A program made the position numbers and the translations under genes. This document shows, piece by piece, positions 1-6,331 of a DNA stretch of 6,445 nt (the stretch's first letter is position 1; every line of letters starts with the position of its first letter). The notes below the pieces were generated by a model that made no database searches, was not told the origin of the DNA, and saw nothing but the letters and a program-made list of their open reading frames with translations. This DNA comes from Caldithrix sp. (GTDB lineage: Bacteria > Zhuqueibacterota > Zhuqueibacteria > Oceanimicrobiales > Oceanimicrobiaceae): the NCBI GenBank assembly GCA_004357015.1, contig SMXE01000216.1, forward strand, positions 1-6,445, given 5' to 3'.

Positions 1-523
1 CGCCTTCCACAACTTGCTCGTTGGCCAGCACCGTTTCACACCCCGGGCACCAATTCACCTGCGAGGCTTTGCGGTAGGCCAGGTCCTTCTTAAAAAACTG
101 GATAAATAGCCACTGATTCCACTTGTAGTAGCCCGGGTCGCTGGTGGCCAGCTCGCGGCGCCAATCAAACACAACGCCCCACTGCCGGAACTGCTTACCA
201 AACGACTCGATGTTCTTGTAGGTCCATTCCTTGGGATGAATGCCGCGATCGATGGCTGCGTTCTCGGCCGGCAGACCGAAAGCGTCGTACCCCATCGGGT
301 TGAGCACATTGTAGCCGTTCATGATCAGGTAGCGACAAAATGCGTCGCCGATGAGCCAGTTTCGGCCATGCCCGACGTGCATCTCACCGGACGGGTACGG
401 AAACATGTTCAGGTAGTACATCTTGTTGGAGGTGTCGCTCAGGTCCGGCTCGAAGAATTTCTTCTCGCGCCAGAAATCGCGCCACTTCTCTTCTATCTGT
501 TTGAAGTCGTACCTATCGCTCAT
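1..523 (-). CDS. leuS: Leucyl-tRNA synthetase, N-terminal part (runs off the left edge)
   Basis: This cytoplasmic enzyme attaches leucine to tRNA-Leu using ATP. Reading the minus strand from ATG at 523 gives 174 codons beginning MSDRYDFKQIEEKWRDFW and then running off the window. The class I signature is clear: FPYPSGEMHVGHGRNW, with the HIGH-type motif HVGH at residues 49-52, followed by NVLNPMGYDAFGLPAENAA, typical of bacterial LeuRS. WCPGC (Cys159 and Cys162) is the first half of the zinc-binding knuckle that precedes the CP1 editing domain. The KMSKS motif, editing domain and anticodon-binding domain lie outside the window; bacterial LeuRS is usually over 800 residues. An in-frame ATG at 532 would add MQQ. 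The 523 start is preferred because GGAG (535-538 on the minus strand) lies 11 nt from it but only 2 nt from the 532 ATG. An in-frame stop at 548-550 blocks further extension. It is transcribed divergently from the gene at 723. Confidence 0.97.
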   Translation of the reverse strand, partial: MSDRYDFKQIEEKWRDFWREKKFFEPDLSDTSNKMYYLNMFPYPSGEMHVGHGRNWLIGDAFCRYLIMNGYNVLNPMGYDAFGLPAENAAIDRGIHPKEWTYKNIESFGKQFRQWGVVFDWRRELATSDPGYYKWNQWLFIQFFKKDLAYRKASQVNWCPGCETVLANEQVVEG

Positions 524-573
524 TTGCTGCATCACTCCGGCGGGATCTTAATGTTCAAATCTTGCCAATAAAC

Positions 574-618
574 AAAATGAGGTCGCACGCATTCTCGCTG
601 GATAGCCTCATTTTTTTT
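574..618. terminator. Inverted repeat with T-run in the leuS/OMP divergent region
   Basis: AAAATGAGG (574-582) and CCTCATTTT (606-614) form a 9-bp stem with a 23-nt loop, and T continues to 618. Read on the plus strand it resembles a weak rho-independent terminator. Read on the minus strand it would sit in the leuS leader, followed by GTTTATT. No gene inside the window obviously ends here, since leuS and the OMP gene both point away from it. It may therefore be a leader attenuator for leuS, an insulator between divergent promoters, or fortuitous. No T-box core sequence is visible. Confidence 0.35.
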
Positions 619-621
619 GTT

Positions 622-650
622 TTGATACTTAACTGCTGATATCTTATATT
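622..650 (+). promoter_or_regulatory. Sigma70-type promoter for the OMP gene
   Basis: TTGATA (622-627) and TATATT (645-650) are separated by exactly 17 nt, a close match to a housekeeping -35/-10 pair. Transcription would begin near 657, leaving a leader of about 66 nt before the ATG at 723. If the organism belongs to Bacteroidota proper, its promoters would follow a different consensus, so the match carries less weight there. Confidence 0.5.
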
Positions 651-656
651 GCCTGC

Positions 657-681
657 TTGCTAAAGCAAATAAATTTAGCAA
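657..681 (+). promoter_or_regulatory. 5'-leader stem-loop
   Basis: TTGCTAAA (657-664) and TTTAGCAA (674-681) are exact reverse complements, giving an 8-bp stem with a 9-nt A-rich loop. The stem begins where the 622-650 promoter is expected to start transcription, so the mRNA would carry a hairpin at its extreme 5' end. Such hairpins are known to stabilise outer-membrane protein mRNAs such as E. coli ompA. Whether this one does so is inference. Confidence 0.4.
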
Positions 682-722
682 TTAAAATAGAATTTGCAAG
701 CACAAAATCAAGGAGAACAGTG

Positions 723-1211
723 ATGAAAACGGTGATCTCAAACAGCCTGACAGGTGTGATATTTTTCTTCCTCTGGCTGCTCGCCATGACTCTCTCAGGT
801 GGCCGGGCCCAGGCGCAGGAGAGCGGCTTCGGTCTCGGCATCATATTGGGAGAACCCACGGGCCTGACAGCCAAGAAATGGCTCTCCACAGATACGGCAC
901 TCGACTTCGCTGCTGCCTGGTCATTTGGAGGCGAAGACTCCATCACCCTGCACGCGGATTTCCTGCAACACAAGTTCAATTTGATAAAGATTGAATCAGG
1001 CAGCCTGCCGGTCTATTACGGCATCGGCGGACGGCTCAAGTTTGACAAAAATGATACGCGGCTGGCGGCCCGTATTCCTATTGGACTGAACTACCATTTT
1101 GAGGGCGCCGTGCTGGATGTCTTTGTGGAAGTCGTACCGCGGCTCGAATTGGTTCCTAGCACAGAGTTCGACATCGGCGCTGCGCTTGGAGTCAGATATT
1201 TTTTCAAATGA
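723..1211 (+). CDS. Small predicted outer-membrane beta-barrel protein
   Basis: This 162-residue protein is of unknown specific function. Residues 1-31 look like a signal peptide: a short basic start, the hydrophobic run VIFFFLWLLAMTLS, and a likely cleavage after AQA-31. The mature part alternates hydrophobic and polar residues with many Gly, aromatic and charged turn residues, as in an eight-stranded barrel. It has GLGIILGEPTGLTAKKWLS (37-55), PVYYGIGGRLKF (96-107), RIPIGLNYHFEG (117-128), DVFVEVVPRLELVP (132-145) and a C-terminal strand GVRYFFK with aromatics near the end. It resembles small hypothetical barrel proteins found in many Gram-negatives, but no function is known to me. The start at 723 is chosen over an in-frame ATG at 657 because AAGGAG (710-715) lies 7 nt before it and the signal peptide then begins correctly. 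It is probably cotranscribed with the hydrolase-OsmC gene 21 nt downstream. Confidence 0.85.
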   Translation: MKTVISNSLTGVIFFFLWLLAMTLSGGRAQAQESGFGLGIILGEPTGLTAKKWLSTDTALDFAAAWSFGGEDSITLHADFLQHKFNLIKIESGSLPVYYGIGGRLKFDKNDTRLAARIPIGLNYHFEGAVLDVFVEVVPRLELVPSTEFDIGAALGVRYFFK

Positions 1212-1232
1212 AATATTGCACCCGGAGAGGAT

Positions 1233-2453
1233 ATGCATTATCAAAAAATAGCATTCAAAAGCGCGCAAGGTGATACCCTTGCTGCACGGCTCGACTTACC
1301 CGTGGGAGAAGCGCCGCGTGCGTTCGCGCTCTTTGCGCACTGTTTCACCTGCTCGAAAAACCTGAACGCGGTCGGTAATATCAGCCGTGCGCTCAACCGG
1401 GCCGGCATCGCTGTTTTCCGTTTTGATTTTACCGGGCTGGGCGAAAGTGAAGGCGACTTCGCCGACACGAATCTCTCCTCCAACGTGGACGACCTGGTGG
1501 CGGCCGCAGACTTTTTGGAGCAAAACTACGAGGCGCCCAAGATACTCATCGGGCACTCGTTGGGCGGAGCGGCTGTTCTGCAGGCGACGCGGCGCATCCC
1601 GTCAGCCGTGGCGGTGGCTACCATTGCTGCGCCCGCCGAGCCGTCGCATATTAAACGACATCTTCAGGCAGCAGCCGAAAAGATCCAGGCTAGTGGCGAA
1701 GCCGACGTCACCGTTGCCGGACGAACCTTCAAAATCAAGCAGCAGTTCCTCGACGACCTCGATCAAACAAAAATGCATGACGTGATCCGGAACCTGCAAC
1801 GCGCTCTGCTCGTCTTTCATTCTCCCATCGATAACACCGTCGGCATCGAAAATGCCGGCAAAATTTTCGAAGCTGCGAAGCATCCGAAGAGTTTCATTTC
1901 GCTCGATCACGCCGACCATCTTCTGACCTCGGAAAATGACTCGCAGTATGTGGGAGCAGTGATCGCGGCCTGGGCCAGCAAGTACATCGGTGAAACGGAA
2001 AAGAATCTGACCGCAAAAGACCTGAAAGACAACCGTGTTCATGCCAGCACCGGCAGGACAGGATTTCAAACCGAGATCACTGCCAACGGACACAGCTTGA
2101 TCGCTGATGAACCCGCTTCAGTCGGGGGCACTGATACGGGGCCGACGCCTTACGACCTGCTCGTCGCCAGTCTCGGCGCCTGCACCTCGATGACATTGCG
2201 CATGTATGCCGACCGGAAGGGCTGGCCCCTGGAAGCAATCGATGTCCGGCTGAAACACGAGAAAGTTTATGCCCACGACTGCGAAGAATGTGAGGACAAA
2301 AACACCAAGATCGATCAGATCGAGCGTGAAATTGAATTGCACGGCCCCCTGGACGATCAACAAAAGCAACGCCTGCTGGAAATCGCGGACCGTTGCCCGG
2401 TACACCGGACCTTGCATTCACCGGTGGTCGTCAACACAAGCTTGAAGCGCTAA
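1233..2453 (+). CDS. Bifunctional alpha/beta hydrolase - OsmC family fusion protein
   Basis: This is a cytoplasmic two-domain protein of 406 residues. Residues about 1-255 are a serine alpha/beta hydrolase. The nucleophile elbow is GHSLGG with Ser109; the acid is probably Asp200 in HSPIDNTV and the base His229 in [15 protein letters not shown] (36-43) follows the first strand and is typical of this fusion family. Residues about 265-405 are an OsmC/Ohr-type domain. It carries the two redox cysteines expected for thiol-dependent peroxide reduction, Cys317 in [19 protein letters not shown] and Cys388 in DRCPVHRTL. An extra CEEC pair (Cys350, Cys353) lies between them. OsmC domains reduce organic hydroperoxides; the hydrolase substrate is unknown. 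GGAG at 1224-1227 sits 5 nt before the ATG. The gene follows the OMP gene by 21 nt, suggesting an operon. Such fusions recur across bacteria, so this is not an assembly artefact. Confidence 0.93.
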   Translation: MHYQKIAFKSAQGDTLAARLDLPVGEAPRAFALFAHCFTCSKNLNAVGNISRALNRAGIAVFRFDFTGLGESEGDFADTNLSSNVDDLVAAADFLEQNYEAPKILIGHSLGGAAVLQATRRIPSAVAVATIAAPAEPSHIKRHLQAAAEKIQASGEADVTVAGRTFKIKQQFLDDLDQTKMHDVIRNLQRALLVFHSPIDNTVGIENAGKIFEAAKHPKSFISLDHADHLLTSENDSQYVGAVIAAWASKYIGETEKNLTAKDLKDNRVHASTGRTGFQTEITANGHSLIADEPASVGGTDTGPTPYDLLVASLGACTSMTLRMYADRKGWPLEAIDVRLKHEKVYAHDCEECEDKNTKIDQIEREIELHGPLDDQQKQRLLEIADRCPVHRTLHSPVVVNTSLKR

Positions 2454-2556
2454 ACATTTACTCAACAGAGAATCGAACCCAGATTCGGTCTCGCTCGTAA
2501 GCACTAATGATTTAGCTCAAAGGCCCAGCATAAAACTAAACCGATAGGAATAGAAA
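2454..2556. other. Intergenic spacer between the OsmC fusion and M16 protease genes
   Basis: These 103 nt contain no ORF. A weak 5-bp stem (GAATC 2470-2474, GATTC 2482-2486) has no T-run, so it is not a convincing terminator, and no strong -35/-10 pair is visible. Read-through from the upstream genes is possible. AGGAA (2546-2550), 6 nt before the ATG at 2557, is the ribosome binding site of the protease gene. Confidence 0.5.
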
Positions 2557-5370
2557 ATGTCGAAAGCAACATTCCTCAGATTTCTTGCCATCTTCTGGTT
2601 TGCAACTTCAATCGTATCTGCTCAACACGCAAACATCGACCTTGCGCAGAAGCTGCCGGTGGACTCGAAGATCACCATCGGAAAATTGAAAAACGGCCTC
2701 ACGTACTACATCCGGGAAAACAAGAAGCCGGAGAACCGCGCCGAGCTGCGCCTGGCAGTGAATGCCGGTTCCATCCTGGAAGACGACGACCAGCAAGGTC
2801 TGGCGCACTTCGTTGAACACATGGCGTTTAACGGCACGAAGCATTTCGCCAAACACGAAATCATCGATTATCTGGAATCCATCGGTATGCGCTTCGGCCC
2901 GGACATCAACGCCTACACCAGCTTCGATGAAACGGTCTACATGCTGCAAGTACCCACTGACAGCGCAAAGATTGTCGAAACCGGTTTGCAAATCCTGACC
3001 GAGTGGGCGCACAACCTGGCGTTTGAGGACGAAGAAATCGATAAAGAGCGCGGCGTGGTCATTGAAGAATGGCGGCTGGGCCGCGGCGCCAGCGCCCGCA
3101 TGCGCGACGAGCAGTTTCCGATTCTGCTCAAAGACTCACGCTACGCCAAGCGCCTCCCCATCGGCAAGAAGAAAATTCTCGAACAGGCACCCTACGATGC
3201 GCTGAAGCGGTTTTACCGCGACTGGTATCGTCCGGACCTGATGGCAGTGGTGGCCATAGGCGATTTCGACAAAAACTGGATTGAAGGCCTCATCAAAAAG
3301 TATTTTTCAAGAATCAAAGGGCCGGAACACAAACGGGAGCGAAGAAGTTATCCTGTGCCCGATCACCGGGAAACGCTATTTGCCTTGGCTTCAGACCCCG
3401 AAGCGACAAACACAAGCATTAGCATGTACTACAAACAAGACCTGGGCGAAGAAGGCACAGCAGGCGCCTACCGCGAATCGCTGGTGGAGGCGCTCTACAA
3501 CGGCATGCTCAACGACCGCCTGGATGAATTGCGCAGAAAGGCTGAACCGCCTCTTCTGGCCGGATTCTCGAGCAAGGTCAGCTTCATCCGTACCAAGAAA
3601 TTTTACGTGCTCGGCGCCACGGTTAGGGAAGATGGCATCGAAAAGGGACTCGAGGCTGTTTTGACTGAAGCGCAACGGGTGAAACAGTTCGGGTTTACGC
3701 AAACGGAGCTCGAACGGCAAAAGACCGAGATGTTGCGCGCCATGGAACGGGCGTACAACGAACGGGACAAAACCGAATCAAGTACCTACGCCGCAGAATA
3801 CATCCGCAATTTTCTGACAGACGAATCGCTGCCGGGCATCGAATACGAATTTGAGATGTACAAACAGTTTCTGCCGGCCATTACTCTGCATGAAGTCAAC
3901 AAATTAGTCGGCAAGTGGATCACTGAAGAGAATCGCGTGGTCATGCAGAACGGGCCGGAAAAAGATGGTGTCCAGCTGCCGACCGAATCAGACTTGCAGG
4001 CTGTCTTTGCAAGAGTTGACCGACTGCGCCTGTCGCCTTACGAAGACAAAGTGCCGGATTTACCTCTGGTTCAGACGCTGCCAACGCCTGGCGCTGTGAC
4101 GGAAGAAAAGCACATCGACGATATCGATGTGACCGAGTGGCGCCTCTCCAACGGCATCCGGGTGGTGCTCAAGCCAACAGAGTTCAAGAATGATGAAATT
4201 CTATTTTTAGCTTTCAGTCCGGGTGGACACTCCCTGATCCCGGATGCTAATTACATCCCGGCCATGTCGGCCACTTCCATCATCCGGGAAGGCGGTCTGG
4301 GTAGCTTCGACCACACAGCGTTGCAAAAGAAGCTGACCGGCAAGCTGGTGGCGGTGTCGCCGTTCATCTCCGAGTTGCAGGAGGGGTTCTCTGGCAGCGT
4401 TTCGCCTCAGGATCTGGAAACTGCATTTCAATTGATTTACCTCTACTTCACCGCGCCGCGCCGGGACAGTACCGCCTTCGAATCGTTTAAGAAGAGAATC
4501 ATCGGCTTCATCGAAAACCGGCATGCCAGCCCCGAAGCCGCCTATCTAGACACCATTCAGGTGACCATGTCGAGGTATCATTTCAGAGCGCGCCCCTGGT
4601 CGGAAGAAGTGTTACAAGAAATGGATCTGGAGAAATCCTTCCGCATCTATCAGGACCGGTTTGCAGATGCGAGCGACTTCACCTTCTTGTTCGTGGGTAA
4701 CTTCGAGATTGCCACGATGAAACCGCTGGTTGAGAAGTATCTTGGCGGACTCCACCCGCTCAATCGTCAGGAAACCTGGCGGGACGTCGGCATGAGACCA
4801 CCGAAAGGCGTGGTTCAAAAAGAGCTCCACCGCGGTCTTGAACCCAAGAGCCGCGTCTCCCTGATTTTCACCGGGCCGTTTAAATGGAACCGCAAGAACC
4901 GCCACATGCTCATTTCTATGGCAAACACTTTCCGCATCAAGTTGCGGGAAATCATGCGCGAGGACAAGGGCGGCACTTACGGCGTGCGGGTCTCGCCTTC
5001 AACCTCACACTACCCGAATGAAGAGTACAGCCTCAACATTTCGTTCGGCTGCGACCCGGAGCGCGTGGACGAATTGACCCGAACCGTGTTCGAGCAAATC
5101 GACAGCCTGAAAACCTTCGGTACCACAAACAAGTACCTGAAAAAAGTCAAGGAAACACAAATCCGCAGCCGGGAAACGGACTTGCAGGAAAACGGTTTCT
5201 GGCTCAGGGCTCTGCGGTCAGTTTATTACCACGAATCTGACCCAAAAAACATCCTGACCTATGACAAACTGGTTGAGAGCCTGACGCTGGCCGACATTAA
5301 AAAAGCAGCAAGAAAATACTTCAACACGGAAAACTATGTCGAAGTCGTCCTCTACCCGGAAGACCGTTGA
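2557..5370 (+). CDS. Periplasmic M16 family (insulinase/pitrilysin-type) zinc metalloprotease
   Basis: This 937-residue protein is predicted to degrade peptides in the periplasm. A signal peptide is visible (FLRFLAIFWFATSIVSA, cleavage probably after Ala22), with no lipobox Cys. The first half (about 40-480) is catalytic. It holds the inverted zinc motif HFVEH at 84-88 (His84 and His88 as ligands, Glu87 as base). The third ligand is probably Glu171 in ERGVVIEEWRLGRG, which aligns with pitrilysin Glu169; Glu164 matches a second conserved acid. The second half begins near residue 526 (TEWRLSNGIRVVL). It is a related repeat without HxxEH, as expected for the inactive half of a clamshell protease. 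It retains Arg801 and Tyr808 in REDKGGTYGVRV, the R-x6-Y pair that grips substrate in the family. Length and layout fit single-chain PqqL-like M16 enzymes. AGGAA lies 6 nt before the ATG. The natural substrate cannot be told from sequence. Confidence 0.95.
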   Translation: MSKATFLRFLAIFWFATSIVSAQHANIDLAQKLPVDSKITIGKLKNGLTYYIRENKKPENRAELRLAVNAGSILEDDDQQGLAHFVEHMAFNGTKHFAKHEIIDYLESIGMRFGPDINAYTSFDETVYMLQVPTDSAKIVETGLQILTEWAHNLAFEDEEIDKERGVVIEEWRLGRGASARMRDEQFPILLKDSRYAKRLPIGKKKILEQAPYDALKRFYRDWYRPDLMAVVAIGDFDKNWIEGLIKKYFSRIKGPEHKRERRSYPVPDHRETLFALASDPEATNTSISMYYKQDLGEEGTAGAYRESLVEALYNGMLNDRLDELRRKAEPPLLAGFSSKVSFIRTKKFYVLGATVREDGIEKGLEAVLTEAQRVKQFGFTQTELERQKTEMLRAMERAYNERDKTESSTYAAEYIRNFLTDESLPGIEYEFEMYKQFLPAITLHEVNKLVGKWITEENRVVMQNGPEKDGVQLPTESDLQAVFARVDRLRLSPYEDKVPDLPLVQTLPTPGAVTEEKHIDDIDVTEWRLSNGIRVVLKPTEFKNDEILFLAFSPGGHSLIPDANYIPAMSATSIIREGGLGSFDHTALQKKLTGKLVAVSPFISELQEGFSGSVSPQDLETAFQLIYLYFTAPRRDSTAFESFKKRIIGFIENRHASPEAAYLDTIQVTMSRYHFRARPWSEEVLQEMDLEKSFRIYQDRFADASDFTFLFVGNFEIATMKPLVEKYLGGLHPLNRQETWRDVGMRPPKGVVQKELHRGLEPKSRVSLIFTGPFKWNRKNRHMLISMANTFRIKLREIMREDKGGTYGVRVSPSTSHYPNEEYSLNISFGCDPERVDELTRTVFEQIDSLKTFGTTNKYLKKVKETQIRSRETDLQENGFWLRALRSVYYHESDPKNILTYDKLVESLTLADIKKAARKYFNTENYVEVVLYPEDR

Positions 5371-5373
5371 CCC

Positions 5374-5389
5374 GAGTTTGAGAGTTTGA
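5374..5389. repeat. Two tandem copies of GAGTTTGA
   Basis: GAGTTTGA occurs at 5374-5381 and again at 5382-5389, immediately after the stop codon of the M16 protease. It is short and may be chance, but it lies in the junction between chromosomal genes and the transposase element. Confidence 0.4.
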
Positions 5390-5429
5390 GGCTTCACGTT
5401 GATTAGAGTGAGTAAATGAGTATTAACAC

Positions 5430-5442
5430 ACGCCGAAGGCGT
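5430..5442. repeat. Palindrome L1 (outer, GCC-type)
   Basis: ACGCC-GAA-GGCGT forms a 5-bp stem with a 3-nt loop. With the next T it is the exact reverse complement of palindrome R3 (6095-6108). A variant with loop GCC recurs at 6379-6392. Confidence 0.75.
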
Positions 5443-5452
5443 TAAACACCGA

Positions 5453-5485
5453 AGCCGAGGGTAGTGCGCAGCACAACCCTCGGTT
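5453..5485. repeat. Palindrome L2 (middle, large)
   Basis: CCGAGGGT (5455-5462) pairs with ACCCTCGG (5476-5483). Inside, after one A.A mismatch, GTGC (5464-5467) pairs with GCAC (5471-5474) around loop GCA. The foot can extend by a G.T and an A-T pair. No T-run follows, so it is not a standard terminator. Its outer arms match those of R2 (CCCAGGGT and ACCCTGGG) with one compensated C/G exchange, which keeps both hairpins paired. Confidence 0.75.
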
Positions 5486-5486
5486 A

Positions 5487-5497
5487 GTGATAATCAC
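5487..5497. promoter_or_regulatory. Small dyad GTGAT-A-ATCAC upstream of the transposase
   Basis: This is a perfect 11-base dyad between palindromes L2 and L3, about 43 nt before the transposase start at 5540. It could be an operator half-site pair or a minor part of the hairpin array. No counterpart was found on the right side. Confidence 0.25.
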
Positions 5498-5503
5498 AAT
5501 AGA

Positions 5504-5520
5504 GAACCCTGAAGGGGTTC
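5504..5520. repeat. Palindrome L3 (inner, AACCC-type), next to the transposase start
   Basis: GAACCCT-GAA-GGGGTTC gives a 7-bp stem (one T.G) with the same GAA loop as L1. Its mirror partner is R1 (6015-6029). It ends 19 nt before the preferred ATG and 7 nt before the alternative ATG at 5528, so it would form at the front of the transposase mRNA and might limit translation, as the leader hairpin does in IS200. Confidence 0.65.
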
Positions 5521-5539
5521 GACAAGAATGGAAGCAACC

Positions 5540-5995
5540 ATGTCGCAATCGTTAGTCCGGATTTATTTGCACATCATTTTCTCTACCAAACACAGACGCC
5601 CTTATTTGACGGATAGAACCTTGCAAGAGAAAGTATACGGCTACATGTCGGGCATTTGCAAGAACCTTGGTTGTCTTGCGCTCAAAATTGGTGGTGTAGA
5701 AGATCATGTGCACCTTCTAACGCGACACTCAAAGACACTGGCAATTTCAGATTTCATGCGTGAACTAAAACGTTCGTCCTCGGCTTGGCTGAAGACGGAG
5801 AGTACGGAGTTGGCATCTTTCCATTGGCAGGATGGCTATGGTGCATTTTCAGTCAGTCCATCGCATATGGAAGATATCAAAAAATATATCACCACTCAGG
5901 AAACGCACCATCGGAAGGAATCTTTCCAGGATGAGTTCCGCCGTCTATGCAAAAAATATGGCATCGAAATCGATGAGCGTTATGTTTGGGAGTAA
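5540..5995 (+). CDS. tnpA: IS200/IS605-type Y1 (HUH) transposase
   Basis: This is a single-strand DNA transposase of 151 residues that cleaves and rejoins hairpin-marked ends through a 5'-phosphotyrosine link. It starts MSQSLVRIYLHIIFSTKHRRPYL, the usual N-terminus of the Transposase_17 family. The metal-binding HUH motif is DHVHLL, with His56 and His58. The catalytic tyrosine is most likely Tyr116 in DIKKYITTQETHHRK, followed by Gln120 as in other Y1 enzymes. The gene ends in FRRLCKKYGIEIDERYVWE and looks full length, with no frameshift. An ATG at 5528 would add MEAT. The 5540 start is preferred because it restores the family N-terminus and has GGAAG (5530-5534) 5 nt upstream. No tnpB or omega-RNA partner is present. 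Flanking mirrored palindromes suggest a REP-associated (RAYT-like) or stand-alone IS200-type enzyme, and the two cannot be separated here. Confidence 0.93.
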   Translation: MSQSLVRIYLHIIFSTKHRRPYLTDRTLQEKVYGYMSGICKNLGCLALKIGGVEDHVHLLTRHSKTLAISDFMRELKRSSSAWLKTESTELASFHWQDGYGAFSVSPSHMEDIKKYITTQETHHRKESFQDEFRRLCKKYGIEIDERYVWE

Positions 5996-6014
5996 CGGTA
6001 GGATGGCTTTGTGG

Positions 6015-6029
6015 AACCCCGTTGGGGTT
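6015..6029. repeat. Palindrome R1 (inner, AACCC-type)
   Basis: AACCCC-GTT-GGGGTT gives a perfect 6-bp stem with a 3-nt loop, 19 nt after the transposase stop. It is the mirror partner of L3. An alternative, wider pairing exists between GGAACC (6013-6018) and GGTTCC (6040-6045). Confidence 0.7.
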
Positions 6030-6052
6030 ACGGGGGACTGGTTCCTTTGATA

Positions 6053-6083
6053 CCCAGGGTGCCCCAAAATCGGGCACCCTGGG
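6053..6083. repeat. Palindrome R2 (middle, 12-bp perfect stem)
   Basis: CCCAGGGTGCCC (6053-6064) and GGGCACCCTGGG (6072-6083) are exact reverse complements around a 7-nt loop. This is the strongest hairpin in the window. It is followed only by CTTTGG, so it is at best a weak terminator for the transposase mRNA. By position it is the right-end counterpart of L2. Confidence 0.8.
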
Positions 6084-6094
6084 CTTTGGTGTAC

Positions 6095-6108
6095 AACGCC
6101 TTCGGCGT
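6095..6108. repeat. Palindrome R3 (outer, GCC-type)
   Basis: ACGCC-TTC-GGCGT (6096-6108) with the preceding A is the exact reverse complement of L1 with its following T (14 of 14 bases). It marks the right limit used here for the element. Confidence 0.75.
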
Positions 6109-6144
6109 AATTAGACTACCATCCTCAGTGATATGTGCTATACA

Positions 6145-6331
6145 TTATCCACTCAAACCAATATAGAACCGACTTTGAAGTCTTCTGACTCAAACAATTC
6201 ACCAGCTTTTGATTTTGGCACTGCCTGCTGACTTAGTCATTTCGACAGCGGGCAGAAAGCTGGTTTTGTGCATATTCACATTTTTCGACAAGACAGAAAA
6301 TTATTTGTTCTATGTCGTTTTGAGTGGGTAA
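6145..6331 (+). other. Long-range paired element: candidate structured RNA or MITE-like unit
   Basis: TTATCCACTCAAA (6145-6157) pairs with TTTGAGTGGGTAA (6319-6331) over 13 positions. After a symmetric 3x3 internal loop, ATATAGAAC (6161-6169) pairs with GTTCTATGT (6307-6315) over 9 positions. Inside lie a small hairpin (GACT 6171-6174, AGTC 6179-6182), a large bulged hairpin at 6201-6264, and TGTG/CACA at 6267-6280. The three non-Watson-Crick positions (6148/6328, 6162/6314, 6226/6250) are all T on the 5' side and G on the 3' side. They would be G.U pairs in plus-strand RNA but A.C clashes in minus-strand RNA. The size of 187 nt and the shape (long closing stem, open centre, terminal hairpin) loosely recall 6S RNA, but I cannot confirm any known family. 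No long ORF occupies it. Confidence 0.4.
6201..6267 (+). repeat. Bulged hairpin followed by TTTT
   Basis: ACCAGCTTT (6201-6209) pairs with AAAGCTGGT (6256-6264). CTGCCTGCTG (6221-6230) then pairs with CAGCGGGCAG (6246-6255) with a single T.G. The two stems are continuous on the 3' side and separated by an 11-nt bulge on the 5' side. T continues through 6267, so it could also act as a terminator on the plus strand. Confidence 0.5.

Larger units (their letters stand above)
5430..6108 (+). mobile_element. IS200/IS605-like (RAYT-like) element with mirrored palindromes
   Basis: The element is about 680 bp, delimited here by an exact 14-bp inverted repeat: ACGCCGAAGGCGTT at 5430-5443 and its reverse complement at 6095-6108. 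It contains one HUH/Y1 transposase gene and no tnpB-like accessory gene. Each side carries three palindromes of matching classes in mirror order: GCC-type, CC(G/C)AGGGT-type and AACCC-type on the left, and the same three reversed on the right. Classical IS200/IS605 elements have subterminal hairpins but no terminal inverted repeats and no target duplication. The true cleavage points may therefore lie a few bases outside these limits, and no empty site is available to fix them. The base composition looks more AT-rich than the protease gene next to it. Confidence 0.75.

Noticed and set aside
657..722. Upstream ATG at 657 extending the OMP gene by 22 residues
   Set aside because: It has no ribosome site, would start at the predicted transcript start, and would place a polar, charged segment before the signal peptide. 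The ATG at 723 has AAGGAG at good spacing.
1602..2421. Long minus-strand open frames inside the hydrolase-OsmC gene
   Set aside because: They lie opposite a clearly conserved gene, have no recognisable motifs, and follow from its codon pattern.
2470..2545. tRNA-like T-arm (GGTTCGATTC) on the minus strand between the OsmC fusion and protease genes
   Set aside because: The T-loop sequence is suggestive, but the stem is mispaired and no acceptor stem, D-arm or anticodon arm can be assembled around it.
5832..6077. Small ORFs overlapping the transposase 3' end on both strands
   Set aside because: They overlap conserved transposase codons in other frames and run into the palindromes, with no family resemblance.
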